A DNA stretch of 64,000 nucleotides, from positions 30,025 through 94,024 of the forward strand of contig JAOAPB010000072.1 in NCBI GenBank assembly GCA_025462645.1. The letters are read 5' to 3'. This DNA comes from Edaphobacter sp. (GTDB lineage Bacteria; Acidobacteriota; Terriglobia; Terriglobales; Acidobacteriaceae). Shown piece after piece: positions 16,375 through 24,854 of the stretch. The translations under genes and the position numbers were made by a program. A model generated the notes under the pieces. That model worked only from the letters and a program-made list of their open reading frames with translations, did no database searches and had not been told where the DNA came from. How positions within the stretch are numbered: position 1 is the stretch's first letter; each line of letters begins with the position of its first letter.

Positions 16375-18738
16375 ATGGCTTCATCTAATAAACAAACTAT
16401 CGTTCTGCCGCAATCGAACCGTGTGCGCCTTGTTGTGGCGTCATCGGTCATGCTTACCTTTATCTCCTTCTGGCGTGCGGCCGCCATCGTTCTCAACGAT
16501 CTTGGATCCTCGGCCTTCTACGCAGGCGGGCTTGCGGAAGAGGCTGTCGGCAAGGCAGCTCCCTGGCTCATCCTCGGCGTAGTTGTGTTCGCCTACGCGG
16601 TCCGCGCCGTCTACGTGGAGAGCTGTTCCATGTTTACCCGCGGCGGCGTCTATCGGATCGTCAAGGAGGCACTCGGCAGCACCTTCGCCAAGGTGAGCGT
16701 CTCCGCCCTGATGTTCGACTACGTGCTCACAGGTCCGATATCCGGCGTGTCAGCCGGTCACTACATCGTTGGCATGTTGAACGATCTGGCAACCTTCTGC
16801 GCAGCGAAATTTCATTGGGCGATAACACCGCACCTTCGGCCGGATATCGCCTCGGCTGCCATCGCGATCGCCATCACCATCTACTTCTGGTGGCAGAACA
16901 CCAAGGGCATTGAGGAGTCCAGCCAAAAAGCGCTGAATATCATGAAGATCACCACCGTCATGGTGGTCATTCTTCTTATCTGGGGCATCTTCACCGTCGT
17001 CCATCGCGGAGCCCAGCTGCCTCCCCTGCCGATACCGTCGAATCTCCACTTCAGCCCGGACGCCCTGGGATTTCTAAAGGGCACGAAGTTTGCCGCATCG
17101 CTCGGTCTATTCGGCGTGCTGATGGCCTTCGGCCACTCTGTGCTGGCGATGAGCGGCGAAGAGTCGCTCGCGCAGGTGAATCGCGAGATTGAGCATCCCA
17201 AGCTGAAAAATCTCAAGCGCGCGGCGCTCGTCATCGCCGTCTACAGCTTCTTCTTCACCGGCCTATGCTCGCTGCTTGCCGTGATGATCATCCCGGATGC
17301 CGTTCGCGTGCATGTCTATCGCGACAACCTGATCGCGGGCATGGCGATGAATATGGTCGGCCCGGAGATACTGCGGATTGTCTTTCGGGGATTCGTCGTA
17401 GTGGTTGGGTTCCTGATTCTGGGTGGGGCCGTCAATACTGCTATCGTCGGCTCGACGGGCGTGTTGATGCGCATCGCCGAGGACGGCGTACTCGCGGACT
17501 GGTTCCGCAAACCACAGCGCAAGTACGGTACCAGCTATCGGATTATCAACCTTGTCGCCGGCCTGCAGTTACTGGTGATTGTGTTGACCCATGGCAACGT
17601 ACTGGTAATTGGCGAGGCCTATGCCTTCGGCGTGATCTGGAGCTTCACCTTCAATGCGCTGGCCATGCTTGTCCTTCGCTGGAAGTTTCGTGGCGAACGC
17701 GGGTCCAAGGTTCCACTGAATCTTCGCATCGGCAAGACAGAGATTCCGCTGGGACTTATCTCGGTATTTCTGGTCTTATTGTCGACCGCGCTCGTGAATC
17801 TCTTGACCAAGTCGGTAGCTACAGTAAGTGGAGTTATCTTCGCAGCTGCTTTTTTCGTCATATTTTCTCTCTCCGAACGGGATAATAAGAGGCGCCATGA
17901 CCTCGCGACGCGCCAGATGAGAGAGCACTTTCAGCTGGAACACCAGGACAAGGTAGGGCGCGATGCCTTGCAGATTCGTCCTGGCGCGGTGGTGGTAACC
18001 ATGCGTGACGCCTCCGCACCATTTGCTCTCAAGTGGGCTCTGACTCACACCAACACTGACGAGCAGGATCTCGTGGTACTAGCAGCGCGAATGATGGGAG
18101 TAGGCGGTCCAGAGTATGTAGATGCCTCGGAGCAGTTATTCAGCGAACACGAGCAGATGCTCTTTACCAAGGCCGTATCGATAGCCGAGAGCTTTGGCAA
18201 GCATATCTCGCTGCTGGTAGTTCCAGCCGGTGATATATTCGCGGCGCTCGTACAGACAGCTAACTCGCTGGAGGCGGCAGCCGTTGTATCCGGCTTATCA
18301 AGCAAGCTGACAGCAGAAGAGCAGGCCTATCATATGGGCCAGGCTTGGGAGGCCTTACCCGAGCCCAAGCGACAATTTACTTTTTATGTCGTCAAGCCGG
18401 ATGGCGAGGCGTTGAGTTTTCATATTGGTCCCCATGCGCCGACGATTCGGCCGGATGAAGTACAACTGGTTCATCGCCTCTGGTTGAATCTGCGACGAGC
18501 CCCGGAGATGCATGATCTGCATCACAGCGACATCCTCACCTATGCGCTAACCCGCATGGCCGCTGAGTTTTCTCGGGATAAGCAAGCGACACTGGAAGGC
18601 CTGCAGCAGTGCATCCACGATGGCAACAATCGACGAGGTCTGGGAAGTTCACGTCACGAAGAGCTAGACGAATCAGGTCCCGGATATACCATACGGGCGC
18701 CACGCAAAGGCGACACAAAGCCTTCTTCTGACCGTTAG
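16375..18738 (+). CDS. APC-type amino acid permease fused to a UspA-like domain
   Basis: A 787-residue polytopic transporter. Residues ~15-490 form a 12-helix APC domain, with the substrate-site region in helix 1 (MLTFISFWRAAAIVLNDLGSS) and VFAYAVRAVYVESCSMFTRGG, and a conserved MSGEESLAQVNREIEHPK loop. After the last helix (VSGVIFAAAFFVIFSLSER) a soluble ~270-residue tail begins with RPGAVVVTMRDASAPFALKW and SLLVVPAGDIFAALVQTA, resembling the nucleotide-binding universal stress fold of large APC carriers. Substrate unknown; the cytoplasmic domain may sense nucleotides. Single gene with 105 bases upstream. Confidence 0.88.
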   Translation: MASSNKQTIVLPQSNRVRLVVASSVMLTFISFWRAAAIVLNDLGSSAFYAGGLAEEAVGKAAPWLILGVVVFAYAVRAVYVESCSMFTRGGVYRIVKEALGSTFAKVSVSALMFDYVLTGPISGVSAGHYIVGMLNDLATFCAAKFHWAITPHLRPDIASAAIAIAITIYFWWQNTKGIEESSQKALNIMKITTVMVVILLIWGIFTVVHRGAQLPPLPIPSNLHFSPDALGFLKGTKFAASLGLFGVLMAFGHSVLAMSGEESLAQVNREIEHPKLKNLKRAALVIAVYSFFFTGLCSLLAVMIIPDAVRVHVYRDNLIAGMAMNMVGPEILRIVFRGFVVVVGFLILGGAVNTAIVGSTGVLMRIAEDGVLADWFRKPQRKYGTSYRIINLVAGLQLLVIVLTHGNVLVIGEAYAFGVIWSFTFNALAMLVLRWKFRGERGSKVPLNLRIGKTEIPLGLISVFLVLLSTALVNLLTKSVATVSGVIFAAAFFVIFSLSERDNKRRHDLATRQMREHFQLEHQDKVGRDALQIRPGAVVVTMRDASAPFALKWALTHTNTDEQDLVVLAARMMGVGGPEYVDASEQLFSEHEQMLFTKAVSIAESFGKHISLLVVPAGDIFAALVQTANSLEAAAVVSGLSSKLTAEEQAYHMGQAWEALPEPKRQFTFYVVKPDGEALSFHIGPHAPTIRPDEVQLVHRLWLNLRRAPEMHDLHHSDILTYALTRMAAEFSRDKQATLEGLQQCIHDGNNRRGLGSSRHEELDESGPGYTIRAPRKGDTKPSSDR

Positions 18739-18874
18739 CAATAGTCGAATAACTTACTATCGATTGCCAGTAGGTAGTTACTTCTGTATCGTAACTATGA
18801 GGCATTTAAAAAAATTGGCTTACAGCTTTAGCTATACCAGCTGAACGGACTAGATCTGTAAATGGAGGTAACAA

Positions 18875-19132
18875 GTGGAAGTTAGCCGTATCATCGCTGA
18901 GATCGATGCACAGATATTGAAGTTGCAGCAGGCACGAACGCTGCTATCGGGTACGGCGAAGTCGGCCGTGCGCACAGGTCCTGGCCGTCCGAAGGGCAGC
19001 AAGAATACCGCTGCTACTACCACTACTACTGCGCCACGCAAACGCAAGTTGAGCCCAGAGGGACGCAAGCGCATCGCCGACGCCATGAAAAAACGGTGGG
19101 CTGACCGCAGGAAACAGAGCGCAAAGGGATAG
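18875..19132 (+). CDS. Small basic AT-hook-like DNA-binding protein
   Basis: An 85-residue protein starting at a GTG with GGAGGT five bases upstream. It has an N-terminal coiled-coil-like segment (VSRIIAEIDAQILKLQQARTLL), an AT-hook core GPGRPKGSKN (about 38-47), a threonine-rich linker, then a basic helix RKLSPEGRKRIADAMKKRW. The GRPKGS core binds the minor groove of AT-rich DNA in known AT-hook proteins, so a nucleoid-associated or regulatory role is likely. The gene stands alone with its own strong terminator, consistent with high expression. Not an H-NS or HU homologue. Confidence 0.75.
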   Translation: MEVSRIIAEIDAQILKLQQARTLLSGTAKSAVRTGPGRPKGSKNTAATTTTTAPRKRKLSPEGRKRIADAMKKRWADRRKQSAKG

Positions 19133-19145
19133 TTTACGAAAGTTG

Positions 19146-19199
19146 CAATATAGAAAGCGCAAGCATCCGAGTTCACGGTGCTTGCGCTTTCTTATATTG
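19146..19199. terminator. Long bidirectional hairpin terminator
   Basis: A 13-bp perfect stem pairs 19153-19165 with 19179-19191 (GAAAGCGCAAGCA against its complement) around a 13-base loop, extended by CAATATA/TATATTG outside a one-base bulge. It sits 13 bases after the AT-hook-like gene and 17 bases before the end of the convergent methyltransferase gene, with A/T-rich flanks on both sides. One of the clearest terminators in the window. Confidence 0.85.
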
Positions 19200-19216
19200 G
19201 GCTACTTCAACATTAT

Positions 19217-19852
19217 TTACCGAGTAATGATGACTTCCCGGAGATTATCCTTCGCGAGAAATAGGCGATAGGTACTGAAGTCGCTCAACATATTTTCAAT
19301 CTTTCGATTGCTGTAGATGTGAAGCAGAGGATAATTCCCTGCCTTCTGCACCTCAACGACGTCAGTGTCTGTGAGATGGTAGCGGCAGAAGACAGTCTCT
19401 GGACTCGTCGTCACATGAAAGAAAGCGAGCATAAGGCCCCCTGGCTCCATCACCTGATGGATACGGGAGAATACAGGTATGAGTAGAGGCTCCGGCAGAA
19501 AGTCTGCCGTATCCCACAGTATGACGACGTCGAAGGTGCGGCCGGAAAAGTTGAGATTGGAAGCAAGGAAGCGCTCGACATCGTATCCCGCCGGCTCCCC
19601 AGCCTCGCCTGGGATAAGCCACTCCGGCTTCGCCGCCTCTTCCACCAGATTCGCCATATAGATGCTATGGCCGAGGTTGGTGATGTAGTTGATGTTGGTG
19701 GAGGATGTCGGACCGATGTCGAGGACGCGCAGCGACTCCTGACTCCGCAGATGCTTGAGCAACTCCTTCCATCCGCTCGAAGGACGAGGGATGCGTGCGT
19801 CCTTTCCTCGGGCACTGCTCGTATTGTCGCTGCTGCCAAAGAGGCTGCGCAT
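19217..19852 (-). CDS. Class I SAM-dependent methyltransferase
   Basis: This 211-residue protein has motif I LRVLDIGPTSSTNINYI, a second acidic strand MANLVEEA, motif IV TFDVVILWDTADFLPEPLL and a post-motif PGGLMLAFFHVTT strand, so it is a Rossmann methyltransferase. The N-terminal ~40 residues are serine-rich and probably unstructured. Substrate unknown. It is transcribed after the bactofilin gene (20-base gap, same strand), suggesting a shared operon. Confidence 0.78.
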   Translation of the reverse strand: MRSLFGSSDNTSSARGKDARIPRPSSGWKELLKHLRSQESLRVLDIGPTSSTNINYITNLGHSIYMANLVEEAAKPEWLIPGEAGEPAGYDVERFLASNLNFSGRTFDVVILWDTADFLPEPLLIPVFSRIHQVMEPGGLMLAFFHVTTSPETVFCRYHLTDTDVVEVQKAGNYPLLHIYSNRKIENMLSDFSTYRLFLAKDNLREVIITR

Positions 19853-19872
19853 ACGTCCGCTTCCCTCCCTGT

Positions 19873-20280
19873 TCAGGCCTTCGGCTCGAGGACGAGCATG
19901 TCCTGCATGTTCTCCACGGCAGGTGGTGCGGCCTGTCCTTGCGATGTTTCGGCAGTTTTAAGCTCCACACGTCCCTTGATCGTGGAGTTCTCCTCGATGG
20001 AAAGCCTGCTGGCGAAGATATCTCCTTTGACCACCGCCGACTGCCGTAGCTCAACGCGCCCGGTGGCATGGACGTTTCCGTTAATTGCCCCGAAGACCGT
20101 GATGTCCCGAACGTGAATGTCGGCGAGAATGCGCGCATTCGGGCCCACCGTCAACCGATTCTCCGGCAACGTGATGGTTCCCTCAATGTCGCAATCCATG
20201 TAAAGATCTTCTTTGCCGGAGAGCTCTCCCCGAATCGTGACTGACTTGCCAATAACGGTGGAACCCTCTGCTGGCTTCAT
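19873..20280 (-). CDS. Bactofilin (polymer-forming cytoskeletal protein)
   Basis: A 135-residue bactofilin (DUF583). The central right-handed beta-helix is visible as repeated glycine-spaced hydrophobic steps: STVIGKSVTIRGELSGKEDL, DCDIEGTITL, LTVGPNARILADI, DITVFGAINGNV, RVELRQSAVVKGDIFASRL and STIKGRVEL. Such proteins polymerise without nucleotide and localise cell-wall or polar functions. The start at 20280 (MKPAEGS) has AGGAGA upstream; the longer open frame has no bactofilin character. The C-terminal tail is short and alanine/proline-rich. Confidence 0.92.
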   Translation of the reverse strand: MKPAEGSTVIGKSVTIRGELSGKEDLYMDCDIEGTITLPENRLTVGPNARILADIHVRDITVFGAINGNVHATGRVELRQSAVVKGDIFASRLSIEENSTIKGRVELKTAETSQGQAAPPAVENMQDMLVLEPKA

Positions 20281-20369
20281 GCTTCTGGTCTCCTGGCAAC
20301 ACAAAATCATTTGGTGCGCCTTGCCCGAACTATACCCAAGCCCATGCCATGAGGCAAACCGGAAAAACG

Positions 20370-20398
20370 TTGTCACAGGTCTAAGCGTCTTACATAAG
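20370..20398 (+). promoter_or_regulatory. Candidate sigma-70 promoter
   Basis: TTGTCA (20370-20375) and CATAAG (20393-20398) are separated by 17 bases and lie about 40 bases before the start of the secreted protein gene at 20438. Five of six and four of six matches to the consensus hexamers; a call by eye only. Confidence 0.35.
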
Positions 20399-20437
20399 GC
20401 AGTCGCAACACGTGGATAGCAGCGAGGAGCGCAAGGT

Positions 20438-21406
20438 TTGCCGAGAGAAATAGCGGATAAGAGTGTGTACGTCCGAAGACCCGCGCTGCTTCGTGGAACG
20501 GCCACGGGACCACTTACCCTATGGCGCTGGTTCGCCGTGAGTTCCTTGGTGGTGTTACACGCCTTAGCCGGCTATTCCGCAAGAGGACAGAATGCAGCTG
20601 TGATCAAAGAAGGGATTGCGGCGTCCCCGGTATCTGTGGACCCGCGGTCCTGGGCCGTGGATGCTTCTGCGAATGAGTTGCTTGCCCTTCATCATCCGGG
20701 GTCGTATCTGCGATACCGCATACATATGATCGACGATAAAGGAGACAGGGTTCGCGATCTTATCGAGAGCAAGGATGGAAGCGTGGCGCGCCTTATCATG
20801 AGAGATGGAAGGCCGCTGACCAACGAGGAGGACATAGCGGAGCGCCAGCGCTTGAACGACATGCTCACGTCCCCGTCAAACTACGCCAAGCATGTCAAGA
20901 ATGACGCCTCCGGTCGAAAGATAGCAGACACTCTGCTCAAGCTGATGCCGGATGCGATGGTCTACACCTACGTCCCAGGACAGCCACAGACAGGGAAAAA
21001 TCCTGGCTCTCTCGAAATCGTGCTCGACTACAAGCCAAATCCGAAGTTTTCTCCTCCGACGACCATGGCGGGAGCATTGACGGGGTTGCAAGGAAGGGCA
21101 TGGATCGACGCAAAGAGTCGATATGTGGTTCGCATGGAGGGCAGTATTTTTCGGGGGGTCAACTTCGGCTGGGGGATGTTGGCGCACATCTATCCTGGGG
21201 GCCAGCTCGTGATCGAGCAGACACACGCAGGCGGGGGCCGATGGATCTTCACGCGCTTCACCGAGCAGCTGACCGTACGCGCCCTGATGGTGAAGACGCT
21301 GAACGTGAAAGCAAATATCGAGGCGTCTAATTTCCAGACAATAGGTCCGATGAGCTATCAGGACGCAATCCATCTGCTGCTGAACACCCCTTTGCCTCAA
21401 CACTAG
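20438..21406 (+). CDS. Secreted protein of unknown function (DUF1571-like in outline)
   Basis: A 322-residue exported protein that begins at a TTG with a basic n-region, a hydrophobic core (WFAVSSLVVLHALAGYSA) and an Ala-Arg-Gly-Gln cleavage area. The mature part has LLALHHPGSYLRYRIHMIDD, RLIMRDGRPLTNEEDIAERQ, PGSLEIVLDYKPNPKFSPP, GRAWIDAKSRYVVRMEGSIF and a final MVKTLNVKANIEASNFQTIG. The beta-rich layout with a 'meaning of residues on a substrate surface' pattern recalls lipoprotein-carrier-like or DUF1571 proteins, but I do not recognise it firmly. Divergent from the bactofilin gene; ends convergently with the OSBS/NSAR gene with no gap. Confidence 0.7.
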   Translation: MPREIADKSVYVRRPALLRGTATGPLTLWRWFAVSSLVVLHALAGYSARGQNAAVIKEGIAASPVSVDPRSWAVDASANELLALHHPGSYLRYRIHMIDDKGDRVRDLIESKDGSVARLIMRDGRPLTNEEDIAERQRLNDMLTSPSNYAKHVKNDASGRKIADTLLKLMPDAMVYTYVPGQPQTGKNPGSLEIVLDYKPNPKFSPPTTMAGALTGLQGRAWIDAKSRYVVRMEGSIFRGVNFGWGMLAHIYPGGQLVIEQTHAGGGRWIFTRFTEQLTVRALMVKTLNVKANIEASNFQTIGPMSYQDAIHLLLNTPLPQH

Positions 21407-22537
21407 CTAGGCCATGACGCGAGCCTTTGCGCGCAGCGTCTTGCGGCGAACAGTTAGCGCTTCGATACGATCCTTCTGCACCTCGAACCCGCGACCAATC
21501 GCAGTCGGAACCATAATCTCACCCTTGTTGCTGACGGTGACCTCGGGTTCAATGATGTCCTGCGACCAATAGCGGCTGGAGGCGGAGACATCGCCAGGGA
21601 GCGAAAAGTTCGGCAGCGAGGACAACGCAATATTGTGAGAGCGCCCGATGCCCGTCTCCAACATGCCGCCACACCACACTGGAATACCGCGCTCTTCGGC
21701 GGCATTATGAACCGCGATCGCCTCGCTAAAGCCACCGACGCGTCCGACCTTGATGTTGATAATGCGACAGGATTGCATGCCGATGGCCGCCAGCGCGTCA
21801 CGGCGATTGCGAATGGACTCATCGAGGCAGATATCGGTTTCAATGCGCTTCTGCAGCAGCGAGTGGAAGTAGAAGTCGTCGTACCACAGGGGCTGCTCGA
21901 TCATCAGCAGCTTGAACTCGTCCCACGTGGCGACGTGATCCAGGTCCTTCATCCGGTAGGCGGAGTTCGCGTCACAGCTTAGGGTGATCTCCGGCCAGCG
22001 AGAGCGCACCGCCTCGAAGATGCGGTTGTCCCAGCCGGGCTTGCACTTCAGCTTGATGCGTTGATAGCCGGCGGCAAGCTCAGAAGCAATCTTGTCCATG
22101 AGCTGTTCCGGCGAAGATTGAATCCCAATCGAGACCCCACACGGAATTGTCTTGCGCGTACCGCCAAGCAGTTCGGCAAGGGAGACCCGCTCTATCTGCG
22201 CCTCGAGATCCCAGACGGCGTTCTCCATCGCTGCCTTGGCCATGCGATGGCCGCGAACCTGACTGAAGAGATCCGGGCAGCTGCTACCACCCTGCAACTC
22301 GGCGTCGAGCAGCCTCGGTGCCAGCTCCGTCTCGGTGATGATCCAGGCTGTGTCGATCATCTCGTCGCTGAAGTAGGGGTGTTCCCCTGCGACGCACTCG
22401 CCCCAGGCAGTCAGGCCGTCGGCTTCAAGTTCGACGAGGAGGATACGGCGACCGGTGGTAAGCCCGAAGCTGGTCTCGAACGGGTGAGCCAGCGGCATAT
22501 TGATCTCGCGCAGGTGGATGGCATCGATATTGAACAT
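21407..22537 (-). CDS. menC: o-Succinylbenzoate synthase / N-succinylamino acid racemase family (enolase superfamily)
   Basis: Muconate-lactonizing-subgroup enolase superfamily enzyme, 376 residues. The lid domain starts with EINMPLAHPFETSFGLTTGR; the barrel has the KxK base (YQRIKLKCKPGWD), metal ligands in LSCDANSAYR, LMIEQPLWYDDF and ICLDESIRNR, and the second catalytic lysine in INIKVGRVGGFSEA. Members either dehydrate SHCHC to o-succinylbenzoate in menaquinone synthesis or racemise N-succinylamino acids, and many do both. No other men gene is nearby, while a GNAT acyltransferase is directly upstream, which favours the racemase role. Start at 22537 (MFNIDA). Confidence 0.88.
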   Translation of the reverse strand: MFNIDAIHLREINMPLAHPFETSFGLTTGRRILLVELEADGLTAWGECVAGEHPYFSDEMIDTAWIITETELAPRLLDAELQGGSSCPDLFSQVRGHRMAKAAMENAVWDLEAQIERVSLAELLGGTRKTIPCGVSIGIQSSPEQLMDKIASELAAGYQRIKLKCKPGWDNRIFEAVRSRWPEITLSCDANSAYRMKDLDHVATWDEFKLLMIEQPLWYDDFYFHSLLQKRIETDICLDESIRNRRDALAAIGMQSCRIINIKVGRVGGFSEAIAVHNAAEERGIPVWCGGMLETGIGRSHNIALSSLPNFSLPGDVSASSRYWSQDIIEPEVTVSNKGEIMVPTAIGRGFEVQKDRIEALTVRRKTLRAKARVMA

Positions 22538-22629
22538 GTGCGGGTCCCTGTCTTTCCGGTATTTCAAAGATCTACTTATCGCAGAATCTGGCTGTGTCGA
22601 ATCTTCCGTCCTTCAGTCGTCACCTATTA

Positions 22630-23394
22630 TTATCGATTGGGTTCACTCCAGGGGCCAAGCAGAAAGCTGCCGTTGCCATCGGAGTCCCGCTCGTAGCCGA
22701 GAACGGCAAGGCCTCTGCTGAATGCTGCCTGCAGCGCCTCTCGGTTATTTGCTTGCAGCTCTTGCGCAAGAGCTCGCTGCTGGGCGTCCTGCTTCCACTG
22801 GTAGATGGTGTGCGGGACAGTGACTCGTTCGACGGCTTCGACCGGCTGAGACTCTCCGCGCAAAAGACTGGTTACGCGTGGCGAGTTCAGCCACCACTCC
22901 GCGTATAGCCTATCTGTCGGAAGGCCTCCCTGCAATGGGGATGAGGAGGGTCCATAAAAATCAGGATAGTAGCGCCGCGATATAGCTCCCAGACGGGCGA
23001 TGTTCAGGTGGGCGTTTTTTATCTCCAGGGGATCGTAGGTCCACTCCATCAGGTCGAACCCGCGGGCGACCGCATCGTCACGCTGGGCCAGCTTCAGCCG
23101 ACGGCCAAGGCCCGCATTCCGGTAGTCCGGCAACACGGCGAGCATATGCGAGTGCAGATACGCATGGCCATTGCGGTAGCCCGGCAAGGCCATCGCGAAG
23201 CCGATAATAGTGTTCCCGTCAAAGGCGCCAAGTACCTGGCCTCCGATGCGTTGCGCGACGAGAAAAACACGCCGCGGAATGAGATCCCCATCGCTATAGC
23301 CCCATACCTCGAGCTGTAAGACCACGCATCGCTCAAACTGGTCGAGAGTCGTGAGAGGCCGAATCTGGATGTTCTCGTGTGGATGTTCGTTCAT
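22630..23394 (-). CDS. GNAT-fold acyltransferase, COG3375 type
   Basis: This 254-residue protein has a GNAT domain: IQIRPLTTLDQFERCVVLQ, VFLVAQRIGGQVLGAFDG, GHAYLHSHMLAVLPDYRNAG followed by LGRRLKLAQRDDA (the acyl-CoA loop), and DLMEWTYDPLEIKNAHLNI with a COG3375-style RLGAISRRYYPDFYG. The long C-terminal half (~110 residues) is typical of this group. In Geobacillus a GNAT succinyltransferase beside an NSAR enzyme works in irreversible D- to L-amino-acid conversion; the same neighbour is found here. Start at 23394, two bases past the mazG stop on the same strand, so an operon mazG-GNAT-menC is likely. Confidence 0.85.
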   Translation of the reverse strand: MNEHPHENIQIRPLTTLDQFERCVVLQLEVWGYSDGDLIPRRVFLVAQRIGGQVLGAFDGNTIIGFAMALPGYRNGHAYLHSHMLAVLPDYRNAGLGRRLKLAQRDDAVARGFDLMEWTYDPLEIKNAHLNIARLGAISRRYYPDFYGPSSSPLQGGLPTDRLYAEWWLNSPRVTSLLRGESQPVEAVERVTVPHTIYQWKQDAQQRALAQELQANNREALQAAFSRGLAVLGYERDSDGNGSFLLGPWSEPNR

Positions 23395-23396
23395 GA

Positions 23397-24227
23397 CTAT
23401 ACTGGCCCGCTGGCGGCGTCCTTCGCCCCCTTCTTTGCGCTGTTCCATAGCTCTTCCAGCTGCGACGGTGTGCGAGCCGCCAGGGCGTCCGTGCCGCCTG
23501 CTGCGGTCTCCATCGCACGAAAGCGGCTGCGAAACTTCGCATTGGCGCCACGCAGGGCAGACTCTGGATCGATTTTAAGATGTCTGGCAAGGTTCACAGC
23601 AGTGAAGAGAAGATCCCCCAGCTCTTCCTCCGCCTTCGAGCCTTCAGCAGCAGGATTCAGCTCAGCCTCGAGCTCCCCGATCTCCTCCTGCAACTTGTCG
23701 AAGAGCCCCTCGACATTCGGCCAGTCGAAGCCGATCTTCGCCGCTCGCGAGCCAAGCTTCCCTGCCTCCAGCATCGCAGGCATCGTACGTGGAATGTCGT
23801 CGAGCATGGAACCTTCTGCACTGGCAGGGGCCTGCTTCTCCGCGCGCTTGATCTGCTCCCAATTACGCAGGACAGCATCAGAGTCTGTGGCCTCTACTCC
23901 GGCAAAGATGTGCGGATGGCGTCGAATCAATTTGGCGTTCAAATTAGCCGCCACATTGGAGAGGGTGAAATAACCGGCCTCAGAGGCCATCTGTGCATAG
24001 AAGAGCACCTGCAGCAGCAGATCGCCCAACTCATCCTTCAGCTCGGGCCAGGCGCGGCGTTCAATAGCATCGAAGACCTCATAGGTCTCCTCCAGCGTAT
24101 ACCGCTTGATGCTGTCGAAGGTCTGTTTTCGATCCCACGGACACCCATCGGGCCCTCGCAGACGGGCCATGATCGCGATAGCTTCCTGAAGGTGGTGGGC
24201 GGCCTCTTCGCTCGATGGTGACGCCAT
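23397..24227 (-). CDS. mazG: Nucleoside triphosphate pyrophosphohydrolase MazG
   Basis: Hydrolyses NTPs and dNTPs to the monophosphates and pyrophosphate, clearing non-canonical nucleotides. Two tandem MazG domains are visible: the first with LRGPDGCPWDRKQTFDSI, EETYEVFDAIE and ELKDELGDLLLQVLFYAQMA; the second with IGFDWPNVEGLFDKLQEEIG and EEELGDLLFTAVNLARHL. Both carry the EExxE...ExxD metal-binding pattern. Start at 24227 (MASPSSEEAA); the 276-residue length is normal. Confidence 0.95.
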   Translation of the reverse strand: MASPSSEEAAHHLQEAIAIMARLRGPDGCPWDRKQTFDSIKRYTLEETYEVFDAIERRAWPELKDELGDLLLQVLFYAQMASEAGYFTLSNVAANLNAKLIRRHPHIFAGVEATDSDAVLRNWEQIKRAEKQAPASAEGSMLDDIPRTMPAMLEAGKLGSRAAKIGFDWPNVEGLFDKLQEEIGELEAELNPAAEGSKAEEELGDLLFTAVNLARHLKIDPESALRGANAKFRSRFRAMETAAGGTDALAARTPSQLEELWNSAKKGAKDAASGPV

Positions 24228-24299
24228 ACCCTCCACTTTACCCGAACCCACGCCCGCTGGCACCTGCCGTGATAGCATCATGCGCTGAGAGGGCCTTTC

Positions 24300-24854
24300 A
24301 TGATCGGAAAGTTTCTGACAAATTTAGTTTTGGCGGGAGCGTTGGCAGCATCGGCCCAGCAGACGACGCAACGTCCCGCGATAGCTCCAGACGGACAGAT
24401 TACAGAACAGCGCGCCGCGATCAGCCGCCTGGATTTCATGCTCGGCACCTGGACCGGCAGCGGATGGATGATGCGTGGGCCTGGGCAACGGGCGGAGTTC
24501 AATCAGACAGAGGTAGTGCAGAAGAAGCTGGACGGAACCCTCATCACGATAGACGGCGATGGCCGCGACAAGAGCAATCCGGACCGCAGCATTCACAATG
24601 CCTTCGCGGTATTCACCTACGTCCCCGAGACGAAGCAGTACCGCTTTCAGCCATACCTGCCCGGCCATCAGCTCGATGTGTCGCCGACGGTCAGCGACCA
24701 CTCGTGGACATGGGGCTTCGATGCGCCCTACGGCAAAACCCGCTTTACCCTCGACTTTACCGATGGCAGCTGGCATGAGATCGGAGAGTTCTCTCGCGAC
24801 AGCGGTCAGACCTGGGCAAAAAACTTTGAGATGACTCTCACGAAGGCAAAATGA
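24300..24854 (+). CDS. Secreted DUF1579-like beta-barrel protein
   Basis: A 184-residue protein with a signal peptide (LTNLVLAGALAASAQ) and a small lipocalin-like barrel that starts ISRLDFMLGTWTGSGWMM and continues AFAVFTYVPETKQYRF, DHSWTWGFDAPYG and SWHEIGEFSRDSGQTW. The 'LxFMxGxWxG' opening is typical of DUF1579 and related fatty-acid-binding-like proteins. Ligand unknown. Its stop overlaps the next ATG by four bases, and it is divergent from mazG. Confidence 0.72.
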   Translation: MIGKFLTNLVLAGALAASAQQTTQRPAIAPDGQITEQRAAISRLDFMLGTWTGSGWMMRGPGQRAEFNQTEVVQKKLDGTLITIDGDGRDKSNPDRSIHNAFAVFTYVPETKQYRFQPYLPGHQLDVSPTVSDHSWTWGFDAPYGKTRFTLDFTDGSWHEIGEFSRDSGQTWAKNFEMTLTKAK

